A DNA stretch of 64,000 bases from assembly GCF_029168945.1 (NCBI RefSeq), contig NC_083603.1:50168406-50232405 (forward strand), written 5' to 3'. The stretch comes from Cannabis sativa. Lineage: Eukaryota; Streptophyta; Magnoliopsida; Rosales; Cannabaceae. Positions 10,554-22,790 of this stretch are shown here, piece by piece (within the stretch, counting starts at the first letter, position 1; each line of letters starts with the position of its first letter). The notes beneath the pieces are model-generated. The model made no database searches and was not told the origin of the DNA. It worked only from the letters and a program-made list of their open reading frames with translations. The translations under genes were made by a program, and so were the position numbers.

Positions 10554-12963
10554 TACTCCATGAACCCTCAAAGTCCATGACACAGGCTCGCAGTAAATCT
10601 TCCAGTATTTGAATTGTTCTTTCTGACTGACCATCAATCTGAGGGTGGAAGGCTCTGCTAAACTTCAGCTTGGTACCCATGGCCTTCTGAAGACTCACCC
10701 AAAACTTTGATGTAAACTTTGGATCCCTGTCTGAAATAATAGATTTAGAGGCTCCATGGAGACGAACTAACTCCTTAACATACAGTTCAGCGTACTGATC
10801 CACTGAATATTTAACTTTCACTGGCAGAAAGTGAGCTGATTTTGTGAATCTATCCACTATGACCCATACCGAATCGTACATTCCTGTGGTTCTAGGTAAA
10901 CCAATTACAAAATCCATTGCAATGTCCTCCCACTTCCACTCAGGAAGGACTAAAGGTTGCAATAACCCTGTCGGCCTTTGATTTTCAGCTTTGATTTGCT
11001 GGCAGGTTAAGAATTTGGACACGTAGTCCACCACATCTCTTTTCATCCCATACCACCAGAAGTAGGGTTTCAAATCCTGATACATTTTGGTGGTTCCCGG
11101 ATGCAGTGAATAAGGTGTGGTGTGAGCTTCATCAAGAATCTCTTTCTTAAGCTCATCCACACCAGGAACACAAACTCGAGCTTTATACAACAATATTCCA
11201 TTATTCGAGACTGAAAAGTCTCTAGGCCGACCAGCCATTACCTCATCTCGAACATTCACTAGCTCATGATCTTCTAGTTGAGCTTTTCTGATTCTCTCTA
11301 ACAGATTAGATTGAAGTGTTAAGTTGTGCAACTTTCCAACTACAAACTCAATCCCTGAACTAACCATCTCAGAGACTAGTTGAGGGGCTATCAAAACTGT
11401 GGTGTAAACCTGCCCGGGACCTCTTCTACTCAAAGCATCAGCCACAACATTGGCTTTCCCGGGGTGATACAGAATTTCACAGTCGTAGTCTTTAACCAGT
11501 TCCAGCCACCTCCTCTGCCTCATGTTCAAATCTTTCTGGGTGAAAAAGTATTTGAGACTCTTATGATCAGTATAAATCTCGTACTTTTCACCATAAAGAT
11601 AATTCCACCATATTTTTAGAGCAAAAACTACAGCAGCAAGCTCTAGGTCATGAGTTGGGTAGCGTTGTTCATAATCTTCCAGTTGACGAGAGGCATAAGC
11701 TATGACGCTATTAGCTTGCATCAGAACACATTCCAGACCTTGTCTGGATGCATCACAATAAACAATAAATTTCTCTTGATCTAATGGCAAAGCTAACACC
11801 GGAGCTGTTATCAAACGTTGTTTAAACTCCTGAAAACTTACTTCACATTTGTCTGACCACACAAATCTCTGATTTTTCTTAGTTAACTCGGTCAGTGGCA
11901 TAGATATTTTAGAAAATCCTTTGACAAAACGTCGATAATACCCTGCGAAACCGAGAAAACTACAAATTTCTATTACTGATTTTGGCCTCGGCCAATTCTT
12001 CACAGACTCAATCTTGCTTGGATCAACCATAATCCCATTCCTTCCGACAATATGTCCTAGAAAAGACACCTCTGACAACCAGAATTCACACTTTTTAAAC
12101 TTTGCATACAACTTGTTATCCCTAAGTCATTGCAATACCATTCGAAGATGATGCTCGTGCTCCTCTTCTGACTAAGAGTATACAAGGATGTCATCGATAA
12201 ACACTATGACACAGTTATCGAGGAAATCCTTAAATACCCTATTCATGAGATCCATAAAGGCTGCAGGAGCATTAGTCAATCCGAATGACATTACCAGAAA
12301 CTCATAGTGCCCATATCGGGTTCGAAACGAAGTTTTTGGTATGTCCTCTTCCCGAATTCTGAGTTGATGATAACCGGATCGTAGGTCAATCTTCGAAAAC
12401 ACTGTCTTTCCCTAAAGCTGATCGAACAAATCATCGATCCTGGGTGACGGGTACTTGTTCTTAATTGTCAACTTGTTCAATTCCCAATAGTCAATACACA
12501 TTCTGAGGGAACCATCTTTCTTTTTCACAAACAGAACCAGAGCTCCCCAGGGCTATACACTGGGTCGGGTAAACCCAATATCAAGCATCCCCTGAAGCTA
12601 TAACTTAAGCTCCTTGAGTTCTGCTGGAGCCATTCTATATGGAGCTTTAGAAACAGGTTCGGCTCCAGATGCCAGATCAATCACAAAATCAATTTCTCAT
12701 TGCGACAGTAATCCCGGCAACTCCTCGGGAAACACGTCGAGAAAATCTCTAACCACTCTGACTACCTCAGGCCCAAATGTTTCGGGTCTGCTGGAATCAA
12801 TCACCATTGCTAAAAATCCTACACATTCACTGTGTAGTAGATCCCTAGCTCTTAGTACAGTTAGAACTGGGATCCGAGATCCCTGAACTGATCCAACATA
12901 AACAAATGGATCTTCACCTTCGGGCTGAAAAGTCACCATTTTCCGCTTACAATCTATACTGGC
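10554..12963 (-). pseudogene. G1 pol: protease end, RT, RNase H, integrase core
   Basis: One reading frame holds, in order: the run after the protease (DFLDVFPEELPGL), RT with [23 protein letters not shown] and the catalytic FIDDILVYS (12172-12402), RNase H with YCDASRQGL and [12 protein letters not shown], the integrase zinc region, and the DDE core ([23 protein letters not shown]). Seven in-frame stops lie between about 12127 and 12964 (12964-66, 12697-99, near 12599, 12554, 12413, then 12172-74 and near 12127). Several fit CAG or CGA codons changed to TAG or TGA. The long open part at 10554-12111 is RNase H plus integrase. In the integrase HHCC finger the first Cys is Phe (FLTC). The frame is cut by solo LTR S1 at 10548. 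The element is non-functional. Confidence 0.9.
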
Positions 12964-13859
12964 CTAATACTTGGACAGAAAATCCATCCCAAGTATGATG
13001 TCAAACTCCGTTAATTCCAGTTCTATAAGGTCAGCACTCAACTCCCTATCCTCGATCCTAACCGACATAGACCTAATGCGCCTATTAGAGATAACCAACT
13101 CCCCGCTAGGTATTAGGGTTCCAAACCCTCTTTCTAGAATATCAAAAGGCCTACCCAAAAGATCAATTATTTGCGTAGCCACATAAGAGCGTGTAGCTCC
13201 CGAAACAAATAATATTATAAACAAGGAGTTGTTGACGGGAAGCTCACCTGTCACGACAGAAGGACTGGCTGCAGCATCAGCTTGGGTGATAGCAAACACC
13301 TGAGCAGGAACAGGTTTTGCCTCTGACTTCTGCTCTTCTTTCTTCGCCTGAGGGCAATTCTTCTTGAAATGCCCCACCATGCCGCACAGAAAGCATCTCT
13401 TCCGGTTACACTCTCTCGGATGATGTTTCTTGCAACGTGGGCACTCAGGGTAAGAGTAACCCTGACGTCCACCTCTACCTTGGTTCCCACGGAACCACTT
13501 GCTTTGCCCCAAACCATCAGGTGCTGGGGTAACTTTCCTCTTTTGATCTATGGTGGAATCACCACCATCCCTACCATAGGCAGGAGTAGGAAAAATGGGG
13601 GTTCCACCAACATTCGGAGTCACACGGGGCTCCTGAAGGAATTTCATAGCACCCTCAGCCCGCAGGGCTTTCTCAACCATTTCAGCATAAGTGGTTACTT
13701 CATTGGTAGTGATCACCAGATCATCCCTAATCTTCACATTCAAGCCGGCCAGGTACTTTTTTTTCTTACTGAAGTTAGTTGGCACGATAGCCACGGCGAG
13801 CTTGGCCAGACGGTCAAACTTTGTAGTATACTCAGTGACTGACATTCCCTCAGTCTGAA
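12964..13859 (-). pseudogene. G1 gag C-terminal half and aspartic protease
   Basis: This open stretch includes MSVTEYTTKFDRLAKL, the conserved gag helix region with KYLAGLNVKIRDDL, then a basic linker and two Cys-rich motifs. One is a complete zinc knuckle, CFLCGMVGHFKKNC (CX2CX4HX4C). Downstream is the retropepsin region, where the expected DSGA active site reads VSGA (FVSGATRSYV). The catalytic Asp is replaced by Val, so the protease would be inactive. ILGMDFLSKY precedes a TAG at 12964-12966. The frame matches the downstream pol. The upstream gag half is in a different frame because of a one-base loss near 13900. Confidence 0.9.
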
Positions 13860-14486
13860 CTAATTCAGTGAACTCTTTCCGCTTAGCCCTGCGGACAGCT
13901 CATTATAATATTTGGCATTGAATAATTCATGGAATTCTTCCCATGTCATAAAAGTGACGTCCCGAGTGAGGGTTATCAATTCCCACCAAATGAGAGCATC
14001 CTTTTGGAACTCAAAAGTGGCGCAGGTCACCCGATCATTTCCAACCACCCCCATAAAGTTTAGAATTCGCTCAATTACTGTGAGCCACTGCTCAGCCTTC
14101 ATCACATCAGGACCTCCCAAAAACACTGGAGGTGCTTGCTTGCGAAACCTTTCGTATAACGGCTCCATACGGTTGCCAACAACAGGTTGTTCTGCTGGCA
14201 CCGCTAGAACTGCAACGGCCTGAGCAGCTTGCTGAGGAGGCACGGCAGGAAGACCTTGCTGCCTTAACATCTGAATTTCTTCATCCTGCTGGCGAGTTCG
14301 ATCTTGCATTTCCGCAAACCTCTGCTCCCAATCCGGAGGAGCTTTTAGTGGATTTACATGATGACCACCCTGAGTTCTGCCACGGCCACGGCTGCGACCA
14401 TGGGGATTATGGGGATTTTGATTTCCCTGACCGCCTCCGGTCTCGACCATGTTACCCTGACTTCTTGTATTTCGCTGGGCCTCCAT
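13860..14486 (-). pseudogene. G1 gag N-terminal half
   Basis: Begins at an ATG (14486) that lies just inside the solo-LTR insertion site. The leader is Gly/Arg/Asn-rich (GRSRGRGRTQGG), then PPDWEQRFAEMQ, a Gln-rich coil, YERFRKQAPPVFLGGPDV, QWLTVIERILNFMGV and TWEEFHELFNAKYYNE. These are the hallmarks of the plant gypsy capsid (retrotrans_gag) domain. After KYYNE the frame runs out of register. The expected continuation (AVRRAKRKEF) is found one base over, so a single-base deletion near 13900 separates this half from the rest. The same motifs occur in the decayed G0 gag at 3984-4473. Confidence 0.88.
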
Positions 14487-14490
14487 TTAG

Positions 14491-16388
14491 TGTTGGGTTT
14501 TGTGCCCTAAATAAAACTCATTTCAATATAATCAGATTTACTAGTTAATAAAGATCACAAATAACATTTTATGTTGCATGGTTCACATGATTTATTTCAT
14601 GATTATATTTAATGTATAAATTCTATTAAGTACAGAACATATGTATCTGTACATGATTATAGTGTTGTCAGTACAGTGGAATATAATCATGTTTATATGT
14701 TCGAAAGTTTAATTCCCTGATTTTTCAGTTCACTGGATTTAGACTGGCATGATAATCAGCGATAGGTATGCTTACACCTTGGATAAGTGTTATGTCCTTT
14801 TCAGGGCATTGGTAAAGTTTACCAGTATCGGATGTATGGAGTATACATTGGAAGGGACCGATATTAAACTTTAATTAGATATGTTAAATTTATCGTAATA
14901 TCTATTCAATTCAATATCACCTAGTTGATCCTAGATCAAATGATATTGATCTTGATATGGTTAGGTTCGATCTCAAGGGTATTATACATGTTCTTTGATT
15001 TGTTAGTTAAGCCTACTTTTGGGTCAGGGTAATACGTACATTTTGGGAACATGATAGTGCAATTGAGTGGGATCGCTAATCATAGATATGGAATCTATAG
15101 CTTCTATAGGTATTTAGAAGTGAAACGATGATTTCCTTCGAGCTTGCTAAAATAGAGATAAATGATAGAACGTTCATTTTAGTGATTATATTATTTCACT
15201 AAAATATCATTTATAGGTGGCAAGTGTTTTAAGGATAAATTACATTGAAAGGGTGGAACGGTAATTTTATCCCTATGCAATGTGAATCATCAATAGAGGA
15301 TCATTGATTATTGGGATTATAACAATGGATAATTAATAGTGTATCTATATCGTGAAACATATAGAGTGTTCTATATGACTGAGAGTGCAATTCTAAGTTC
15401 TATGCGTGGATGCAACAAGGAATTAATAAGTCAGTAGATTTACTTGGTAAATTCTTGATCTGCTTATTGGAAGCTCGGTTATACAGGCCCATGGTCCCCA
15501 TACTAGTTGAGACCATACTGCTTGTAAGACTCAGTTAATTGATTTTAATTAATCACTTACAATTCTAAAATTAGACTAAGTCTAGTTTATGAATTTTCAC
15601 TAAGCAATGGCAAAATTGTAAGAAAAGAGATTCTAGGTCTTATTTATTAATTGAAAGACTTTATTAAGTCTAATTAATAAATATATTAAATGATAACATT
15701 ATTTAATAATTAATTTTTAGTTATTAAATAATTAGAATCGGCATTTAAGTGGTTAAATTGAAAAATTAGCATTTTTGAGAAAATGAGATGGAAAAATGAC
15801 AAAATGGCAAAATTGTAAAGTGGGCCCATTATCCAATCTAGGGCCGGTCACACTAAGGAATTTACCATTTATTTTTCTATTATTTTAATGCTAATTAAAT
15901 CTAACCTAAACCTAGGTGGTTACCTATAAATAGATAGTGATGGCTCACATTCACACTTAATAGTTTCAGATGAAATTCACTTTCAAAAAATTAAGCCTTC
16001 TATTCTATACCATAGCCGAAACCACCATTCCCTCTCTTTTCTTCTTAAATTTTATTCAGCCTTGAGTGATAGAGTGAGTGCCCACACACATCAAGTGGTA
16101 TCTCAATCATAGTGTGGAAGATTGTGAAGAATCCAATCAACAAGAAGGAGAATCAGACTCAAAGAAGGAGAGAAAGAGATCCAGGTTCAGATCTTGATAA
16201 TGCTCTGCTACAGATTGGAATCAAGGGCTAGAGATCTGAACGCAAGGAGTCATTATATTTCGCTGCACCCAATGTAAGGTTTTCTAACTTTATATGTGTT
16301 TATTTCATATCGTTTTAGAAATTCATATTAGGATGTTAATGAAACATACTTGTTAGTAAATCTAGATCCTGGTAAAATATTTCCAACA
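14491..16388 (+). repeat. solo LTR S2, copia family, upstream of G1 gag
   Basis: An 1898-bp LTR that starts TGTTGGGTTTTGTGCCC and ends TTTCCAACA. The flanks are TTTAG (14486-14490) and GTTAG (16389-16393), a 4-of-5 match that I take as a mutated target duplication. TATA box TATAAATA at 15925-15932. It inserted only a few bases upstream of the gag start codon. Confidence 0.88.
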
Positions 16389-16642
16389 GTTAGCCTGCGA
16401 ACCCATAAGTCAGGCAGGTTAGACAGCGATCATAAAGCTTAATACTGCTCTTATGGACTTAAAGGCAACACACTTAAAATAAATAATTATAATCTAATAT
16501 GCTTCCTAGCATGCTTTAATAATCATTTAAAATACTAAATAAGTGCAAGCTTACTAAACCGTGAACCGAGCTTTCTTTGATGAAGATTGTACATGTCTTG
16601 GCAAGCTTCCGTAGACACACTTGGCGGCTCTGATACCAAAAT
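16389..16642 (-). other. G1 5' leader and primer-binding site
   Basis: Non-coding leader between the gag start and the 5' LTR. The PBS, TGGTATCAGAGC on the minus strand, is at 16627-16638 and matches initiator-Met tRNA. The first bases of the adjoining LTR are changed from TG to AG. Confidence 0.8.
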
Positions 16643-17451
16643 AGTAACGCCCTAATGCTAAGGCACGCCACAGTGCTGTCTTTGCTAATCAAAGAAATTT
16701 TTTAAAAAACGTGTCAAATTAAAACTTTTATTTTGATTAATAAACTTTATAATTACAACCCTATTATAAGTAACAAGATCCCGTTTAAAAGCTTTTATAC
16801 ACAAAATACCAAAATACATTATTGGTCGCATAGCAACTACCAAAATAATATCCCTAGATGTCCCGAGACCGAACACTCCAGGTCGCGCTGCCTCGACATG
16901 TAAAACCTCATCCCAGCTCAGGTTCACTCCTGTTCAGCTTTCGCCTTTCCTTTACCTACACATGGAAACAGAACTGTGAGTTGACAGACTCAATAAGAAA
17001 AGCATATAACATATCATATAATTTTTGACTTGTATTTAGGCACCCATACACCTATTTACAAGGCTCAATAGATGAGTAAGAATGTTCCATACTAGGGTAT
17101 AGCTACTATACCACATACACCATGTACCTCACTGTACGAGTGTTGGTAGGGTTTGTTTCGTACCCTGAGTACCACTGAATGATATACCACACACACTCAG
17201 TACTTTTCCATACTTGTGCTGGTATAACTGTATTGTACTCATAAACAATATTCACTATACCAATGCACTCTGTACCATAACTTGTACAAGTGTTGGTAGT
17301 GCAACTAAACCATACGCATGCATATACACATAACATATACATACACTCAGTTATGAATATCCCACATTATATACAGTTCTTACCTTCTCTCCAGATTCAA
17401 GTGTGCTGGCCGACCTGAACGGAAAGTCTCGCGCTAGATGGATGCCCTAAT
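16643..17451 (-). repeat. G1 5' LTR, inner part
   Basis: Corresponds to 5893-6718 of the 3' LTR, including the GTAC-rich block (17124-17290). It stops at GCCCTAAT, where element C begins, and resumes at 24845. Confidence 0.88.
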
Positions 17452-19383
17452 TGTTGGGTTTTGTGCCCTAAATAAAACCCATTACAATCTGATTAGTTAT
17501 CAATTTAGAATTTTGAAGTGATTTATGATTACATGTATGTTACATGTTTATGGTTTAATATATATATACTTGATATATGCACAAAATCAGTTAAATCCAG
17601 AACATATAGTTATTCACAATTACAGTATTGTCAATACAGTGGAATGTGATTGTGATTATATGATTCAAAAGATTTTGTCCCTGTTCATCAGTGTTTTGGA
17701 TTTACACTGATGTGATAATCAGCGATGAAGTATACTTACACTTGGAGTAAGTGTTATGTTCTTTCCAGGACATTGGTAAAGTATACTAGTTTCGAATGTA
17801 TGGAGTATACATTGGACTGGACCGATATTGAACTTAGATAAGATATTATAAACTTACCGTTGTATCTTTCCAAGTCAATATCAGAAGTTGATCTTAGATT
17901 AAGAGAATCTAAATCCTGATATGCTCAGGCTCAATCTCAAGAGTGCTATTCATGTTCTTTGATTTATTAGTTAAGCCTATTTTTGGGTCAGGGTGATACG
18001 TATATTTTGGGAACATGATAGCATAACTGAGTGGGAGTGCTGAACATAAATATGGAATCTATAGCTTCTACTGGTGTATAGAAGTAAAGGGATGATTCCC
18101 TTCGAGCTTAGTTAAATAGAAGTAAATGGATGAGCTCTTGTTTCAGTGACTATATATTAGATCACTAAAACATCATTTACAGGTAACTAAGTGTTCAAAG
18201 GGGCAAAATACATTGAGGGGTGTAAACGGTAAATTGGTCCCATCTCGATGTAAATCATCTATATAGAGGATCTTTTAATCACATTAAGATCATAACAATG
18301 GTTAAATAAGATAGCATATTGATATCGTGAAACATATAATATGCTCTATATAAGTCTGAGAGTGCAATTCCAAGTTCTAAGAGTGGATTCAACAAGGAAT
18401 TAATAAGTTAGGGATTTACTTGGTAAATCGGTTCAACTTATTGGAAGCTCAGCATATAGATCCATGGTCCCCATTCTAGTTGAGACTATACTGTTTGTAA
18501 GACTCTATAATGTATTTATGATTAATCAATTATAATTCTAAAAGTTAGACTATGTCGAATTTGTTAATTCTCACAGTTTAAGGATGAAATTGTAAATAAA
18601 AGGGTTTCTAGGTTTAATTATTAATTGAGAGACTTTGCATGTCTAATTAATAATTATTTTAAATGACAATATTATTTAATAATCTATTTTAGTTACTAAA
18701 TAATTATTTTTGGCATTTAAATGGTTAGAATTAGAAAAATAGCATTTTTGGAGAAATAGAAATAAAATTGAGAAAACTGCAAAATCCTAGTGAGGCCTTT
18801 GTAACACCATGGCCGGCCGCCCTTTGCATGTTTCCCAATTATTATTTTCAATTTTAATTGCCATGTAATTGCTAATCAAAGCCTAGCAAAAATAGGAAAG
18901 TGGTGGATCACACTAAATAAGACAGTTAATCAATTACACAGTAAAAGAGGAAACTGCTTATTTAGAAAGTTGTGCTCTTCCCTTTTCCTATATAAAGCCG
19001 CCCCTCTCTTCTCTTGATGTATGTCTTTGTGTGCAATCACTATACACGAAAATAAGAGAGAAAAATAGAGAGAATTTCGAAATCCTTGTGAGAGAGAAGT
19101 GCCCACACACATCACTCAGTACCTCAATCATAGTTTGGAAGACTGTGAAGGATCACATCCAACTGAAGAACATTCGGGCTCAGATCTTGATTATACTCTG
19201 CTACAGACAGGAATCAAGGGTTAGAGATCTGAGTGGAAGGAGACAATTAATTTCGCTGCCATCACTGTAAGTTATTCTTAACTTTTATGTGTTTTATTCA
19301 TCGTTTTAGAAGTTCAATTTTAGGTTGTTAAATCAACATACTTGTGAGTAGATCTAAGTTCCTGGTAAAATATATTTCCAACA
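17452..19383 (+). repeat. element C, first LTR (1932 bp)
   Basis: Starts TGTTGGGTTTTGTGCCC and ends TTTCCAACA. TATA box TATATAAA at 18989-18996. The candidate left target copy, CTAAT, is at 17447-17451. Confidence 0.92.
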
Positions 19384-22300
19384 ACTGGTATCAGAGCCAT
19401 GGTAATTGATTTGCTTGCAAGAAATTTGGACTTAAAACGATTTGTTTGTGATTTGGATGGTTTCATGGTGTGTCATATTGATGTTTGATTGATGTTTATG
19501 AATTCTGGGAAAAATAATTGATTATCTGTATCTAGAATTATTTTTATTGGATAGTTTGGAAAATTCTAAGCAATTTACTTTTTTACAGAACTCGATTTCG
19601 ATTTAATTTGAATTAGTTATGAATTTTTGAAAATCGGAAAAAATCGAGGTGGTGAGCATCTTCCCTACGCGCGCGGAAATCATGCTCAAGGGGAGATTGC
19701 GCCGAGTTTTCTCGTCTGGTTCCCCTCATCACGCGCACGGACAGCATGCAAAGCATGCTGTCCGTAACACCTGCCTTTTTTTTCGTTTTCTTCGATTTTT
19801 CATGCTTTTTCATGGAATTGACTTCCGATTTTTTGTATAGTTTTGTATTTTGATTTTTGTTTTTCAATTTTCAAATCTAATTATCAGAAATAAATTAATT
19901 TTATTTTAAAATTAATTTTAGATATTAGTGTAATTTGAATTTGAAAATAGGTTAAAATCAAGTATTGGTTACCTTTTTTCTTATTTCTTTTAAATTTTGA
20001 TTATTTTATCTTATTTTTAAATAAAAGGTCAAAAAGTAATTTTTTTTTTATAAATTTTTTTTTTTTTTGTAATTTGACCTTATTTAGAATAAGATTACTA
20101 TAATCATGGTATTTTAAAAGGGGAAATAAGATATTTTTGTTAACTTTTAAATTTTGTTATTTTTTACTTAAATTAGATTATAAAATCAGAAAAGGGTATG
20201 TATTTACCATTTTCTATTTTATTGAATATTTAATTTATTAAATAACATGAAATTTAAAAAGGAAAGTTAGCAAATTTATTTTGAAATGATATTTAGGTTA
20301 CTCAAAACCTAATTTTTCAAAATTGTAGGTTTAATTTTAAATATTTTTTTTATTTCATTCTTTAAAAACCGAAATTTATTTTTTTTAAATTTCGAAATAA
20401 AGTTTAATATATTAAAATTAAATAAATCCTACTTCCAACTATCCAAATCTAACTTGTTGCAGAAGTATGTGTTTTAGATTGTTTGTAAGTTTTCTAAAAC
20501 CTATTATTGCTTGATCTAAATTGCCAGGGTTAACTTGTTGACAGATCCAATGATCTGATTTTAACCCATGGTTCAATTGATGATAGGTCAAGTAAATAAT
20601 TTGTAACAGGTAATTTTTACATTCTTCTTTCATTTGTGTATGACCTAGTAACATGATAGGGTCCATCCTAATCTGTGTGCCTGTGTGAGCCTATATGTTT
20701 AATTTCTGTTATAGACACATATATGTTGTTGTTGCTAAATAAAATGTCATAACTTGATAGATTTTATTTAGGCTCATTTAGCTAATGGGCCTATTCAATT
20801 AATAACAGTTGTTCATTTTAAGGTTAAATTCCTCTCTTTTGGGCCTTGTGTGAGAGTTGGGAGCCTTAGAAGTGGGTACAACATACTGGACCCAACCCCC
20901 CCTCACATGAACAACCCCAATTGTGAAGGCCCATTTGCCTGATTTGGATAACTGTGCTAGGTTAATTAAACTAGTTTGACCTAATAAAATTGAATAGCAA
21001 CATAATTAATTTCTTCGAAATTAATTTAAGAAAAACATAGTTTAATGAATTTTATTTCTAGATAAACTATTTGTATTTTTCTTGTATTTAATTAAATAAA
21101 GAATTTTAACTAACTAGATTCTTTCTGAAACTTACTTTTATTATTTCATTAAATATTCATATTTAAGTTATGAATTAGTTATTACTAATATTCCCTTTTA
21201 ACTTAAATTTGAATATATTTTGAATTTAATATTAAGTTGAGGAATTCTAGGAATTAGTTATTGAAGATTCTTAAAAGATATTTTTAAGTTGGTTTTAAAC
21301 TTAAAATGGAATATCTTTAAATTAGGTAGTTACCACCTAATTTTGATATTTAATTAAATTTTATTTGGAAAATTTTAAGTTGTAAATTATAGATTCTTTC
21401 TATAATAACTTAAATCAGATATTTTCTAAATTCTATAGGTATTTAAACTCCTTACAGAGTTATTACTACATAAACACTAGAAATTATTTCTATGTTTATG
21501 AATAATTGTTAATTCTAAAACAATTATTGAGAATTTGTTTGATAAAAAGATCTTTGGATCTAATAGGGGTGGAGAAAAGTTAAGAATAATATGCAGTTCA
21601 ACGATCTTTTATATCTAATGAACTCTGGATTATATTCAACTCCACAGACTCTCTATCACACTTAGGGATTTACAACCTTTAGGGGTGGATCATAATCTCT
21701 ATAAACTTTGGGGTGGACTTTATTCCACAGTACCTTTTGTGACACATAACTTAAACATGGAAAATATTATAATAAATTAGCTATTATCAGAATAAATCCT
21801 TGATCTTGATTATATGTTCCAGTTTAGATTCACTATTGTAATAGTTAATGATACCATTAAAGTTTTTTGATAATGTATCACATTACCTTAGTTGAGTGGG
21901 AGAATATTAAAAATTTTTACCCATCTTCGTTTGGTTGATATTTGTGATAGGAACTTAAGAACACCTCTGATAAAACAAATCTAACCATTCACATGGATAG
22001 AAATAACTTGTCAGAATTATGAGAATAACATAGAAGAATTCTTGCATAGTCTATTCGAATGACTTGAGTCAAGATTTCTAATCCTCATAACATTTTATGG
22101 TATCTTGATTTGATTGCTTAATCTCTAGCAAGTATTTTACACTTCAAATACTAGACTGCTATGTTGTTGACCTAGTCTTAGAGAAACTTACAGTTTCAGA
22201 CTAAGATAATAAGTCACAATGAGATGTTCCCAGAAACAATAGTAAAAGGTTAAAAGTTTTTAACCAGACATCTGCTATTGAGTGGGAGCCATCTGAGATG

Positions 22301-22790
22301 TAATCAAATGGGGCACATTAGGGGACAATCAAGAAAGATTTTATGAAAGTGCCCTATATGTTAGATATTAAGGAACTATACTCATAAAGAATTTTGAGAT
22401 GGTGGTTACTCTGGGGGTGGAGGAATCATTGTAGAAGAGTGTAAAAACACATCTATAATAATTCAAGCTTCATCAGAGAAGATATAACTTTGTAAATTCG
22501 AAATTACTATAAAGTTATTTTACTGAAGAAAATTCTACACTGCATTATCTCAATTCCAAATTTTAAAATTTGAGAGATATGTCTTCTGTTTATTCATATG
22601 TACTTAATGGGCAGTAAGGATTTCAGTATCCCTTGATGAGTAAAGCATATAGTTAAGGATGTTTCATAAGTTTTATGAACCTGGTTCCAGAAATATGGGT
22701 GGATTCAAATATACTACACTTGATCAAAGGATCGAGGCAAAAGATTGATTGTAATGCACAACTTGTTTTATGTTAGTGCAAGTGGGAGTT
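19384..22790 (+). other. element C internal region, non-coding
   Basis: Begins AC then TGGTATCAGAGCC (PBS, 19386-19398) and ends with the polypurine tract AAGTGGGAGTT before the second LTR. From the PBS to roughly 21.5 kb it is recognisably similar to the 5' leader of element P read on the minus strand (43562 down to about 41.3 kb). Shared stretches include the CTTGCAAGAAATTTGGAC block, the hairpin-like CATGC...CTGTCCG block and the section with ATTGCTTGATCTAAATTGCC. The last 27 bp before the LTR also match P. The part at about 21.5-22.7 kb has no counterpart that I recognised. No gag or pol is present, so any movement would need proteins supplied by another element. Confidence 0.8.

Noticed and set aside
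13369..13842. 157-codon plus-strand frame opposite the G1 gag
   Set aside because: Mirror of the real minus-strand gag frame with its zinc knuckle; no motifs of its own.
19613..19867. Lys-rich minus-strand frame in element C
   Set aside because: Low-complexity translation of A/T-rich leader DNA; the corresponding P leader does not keep it.
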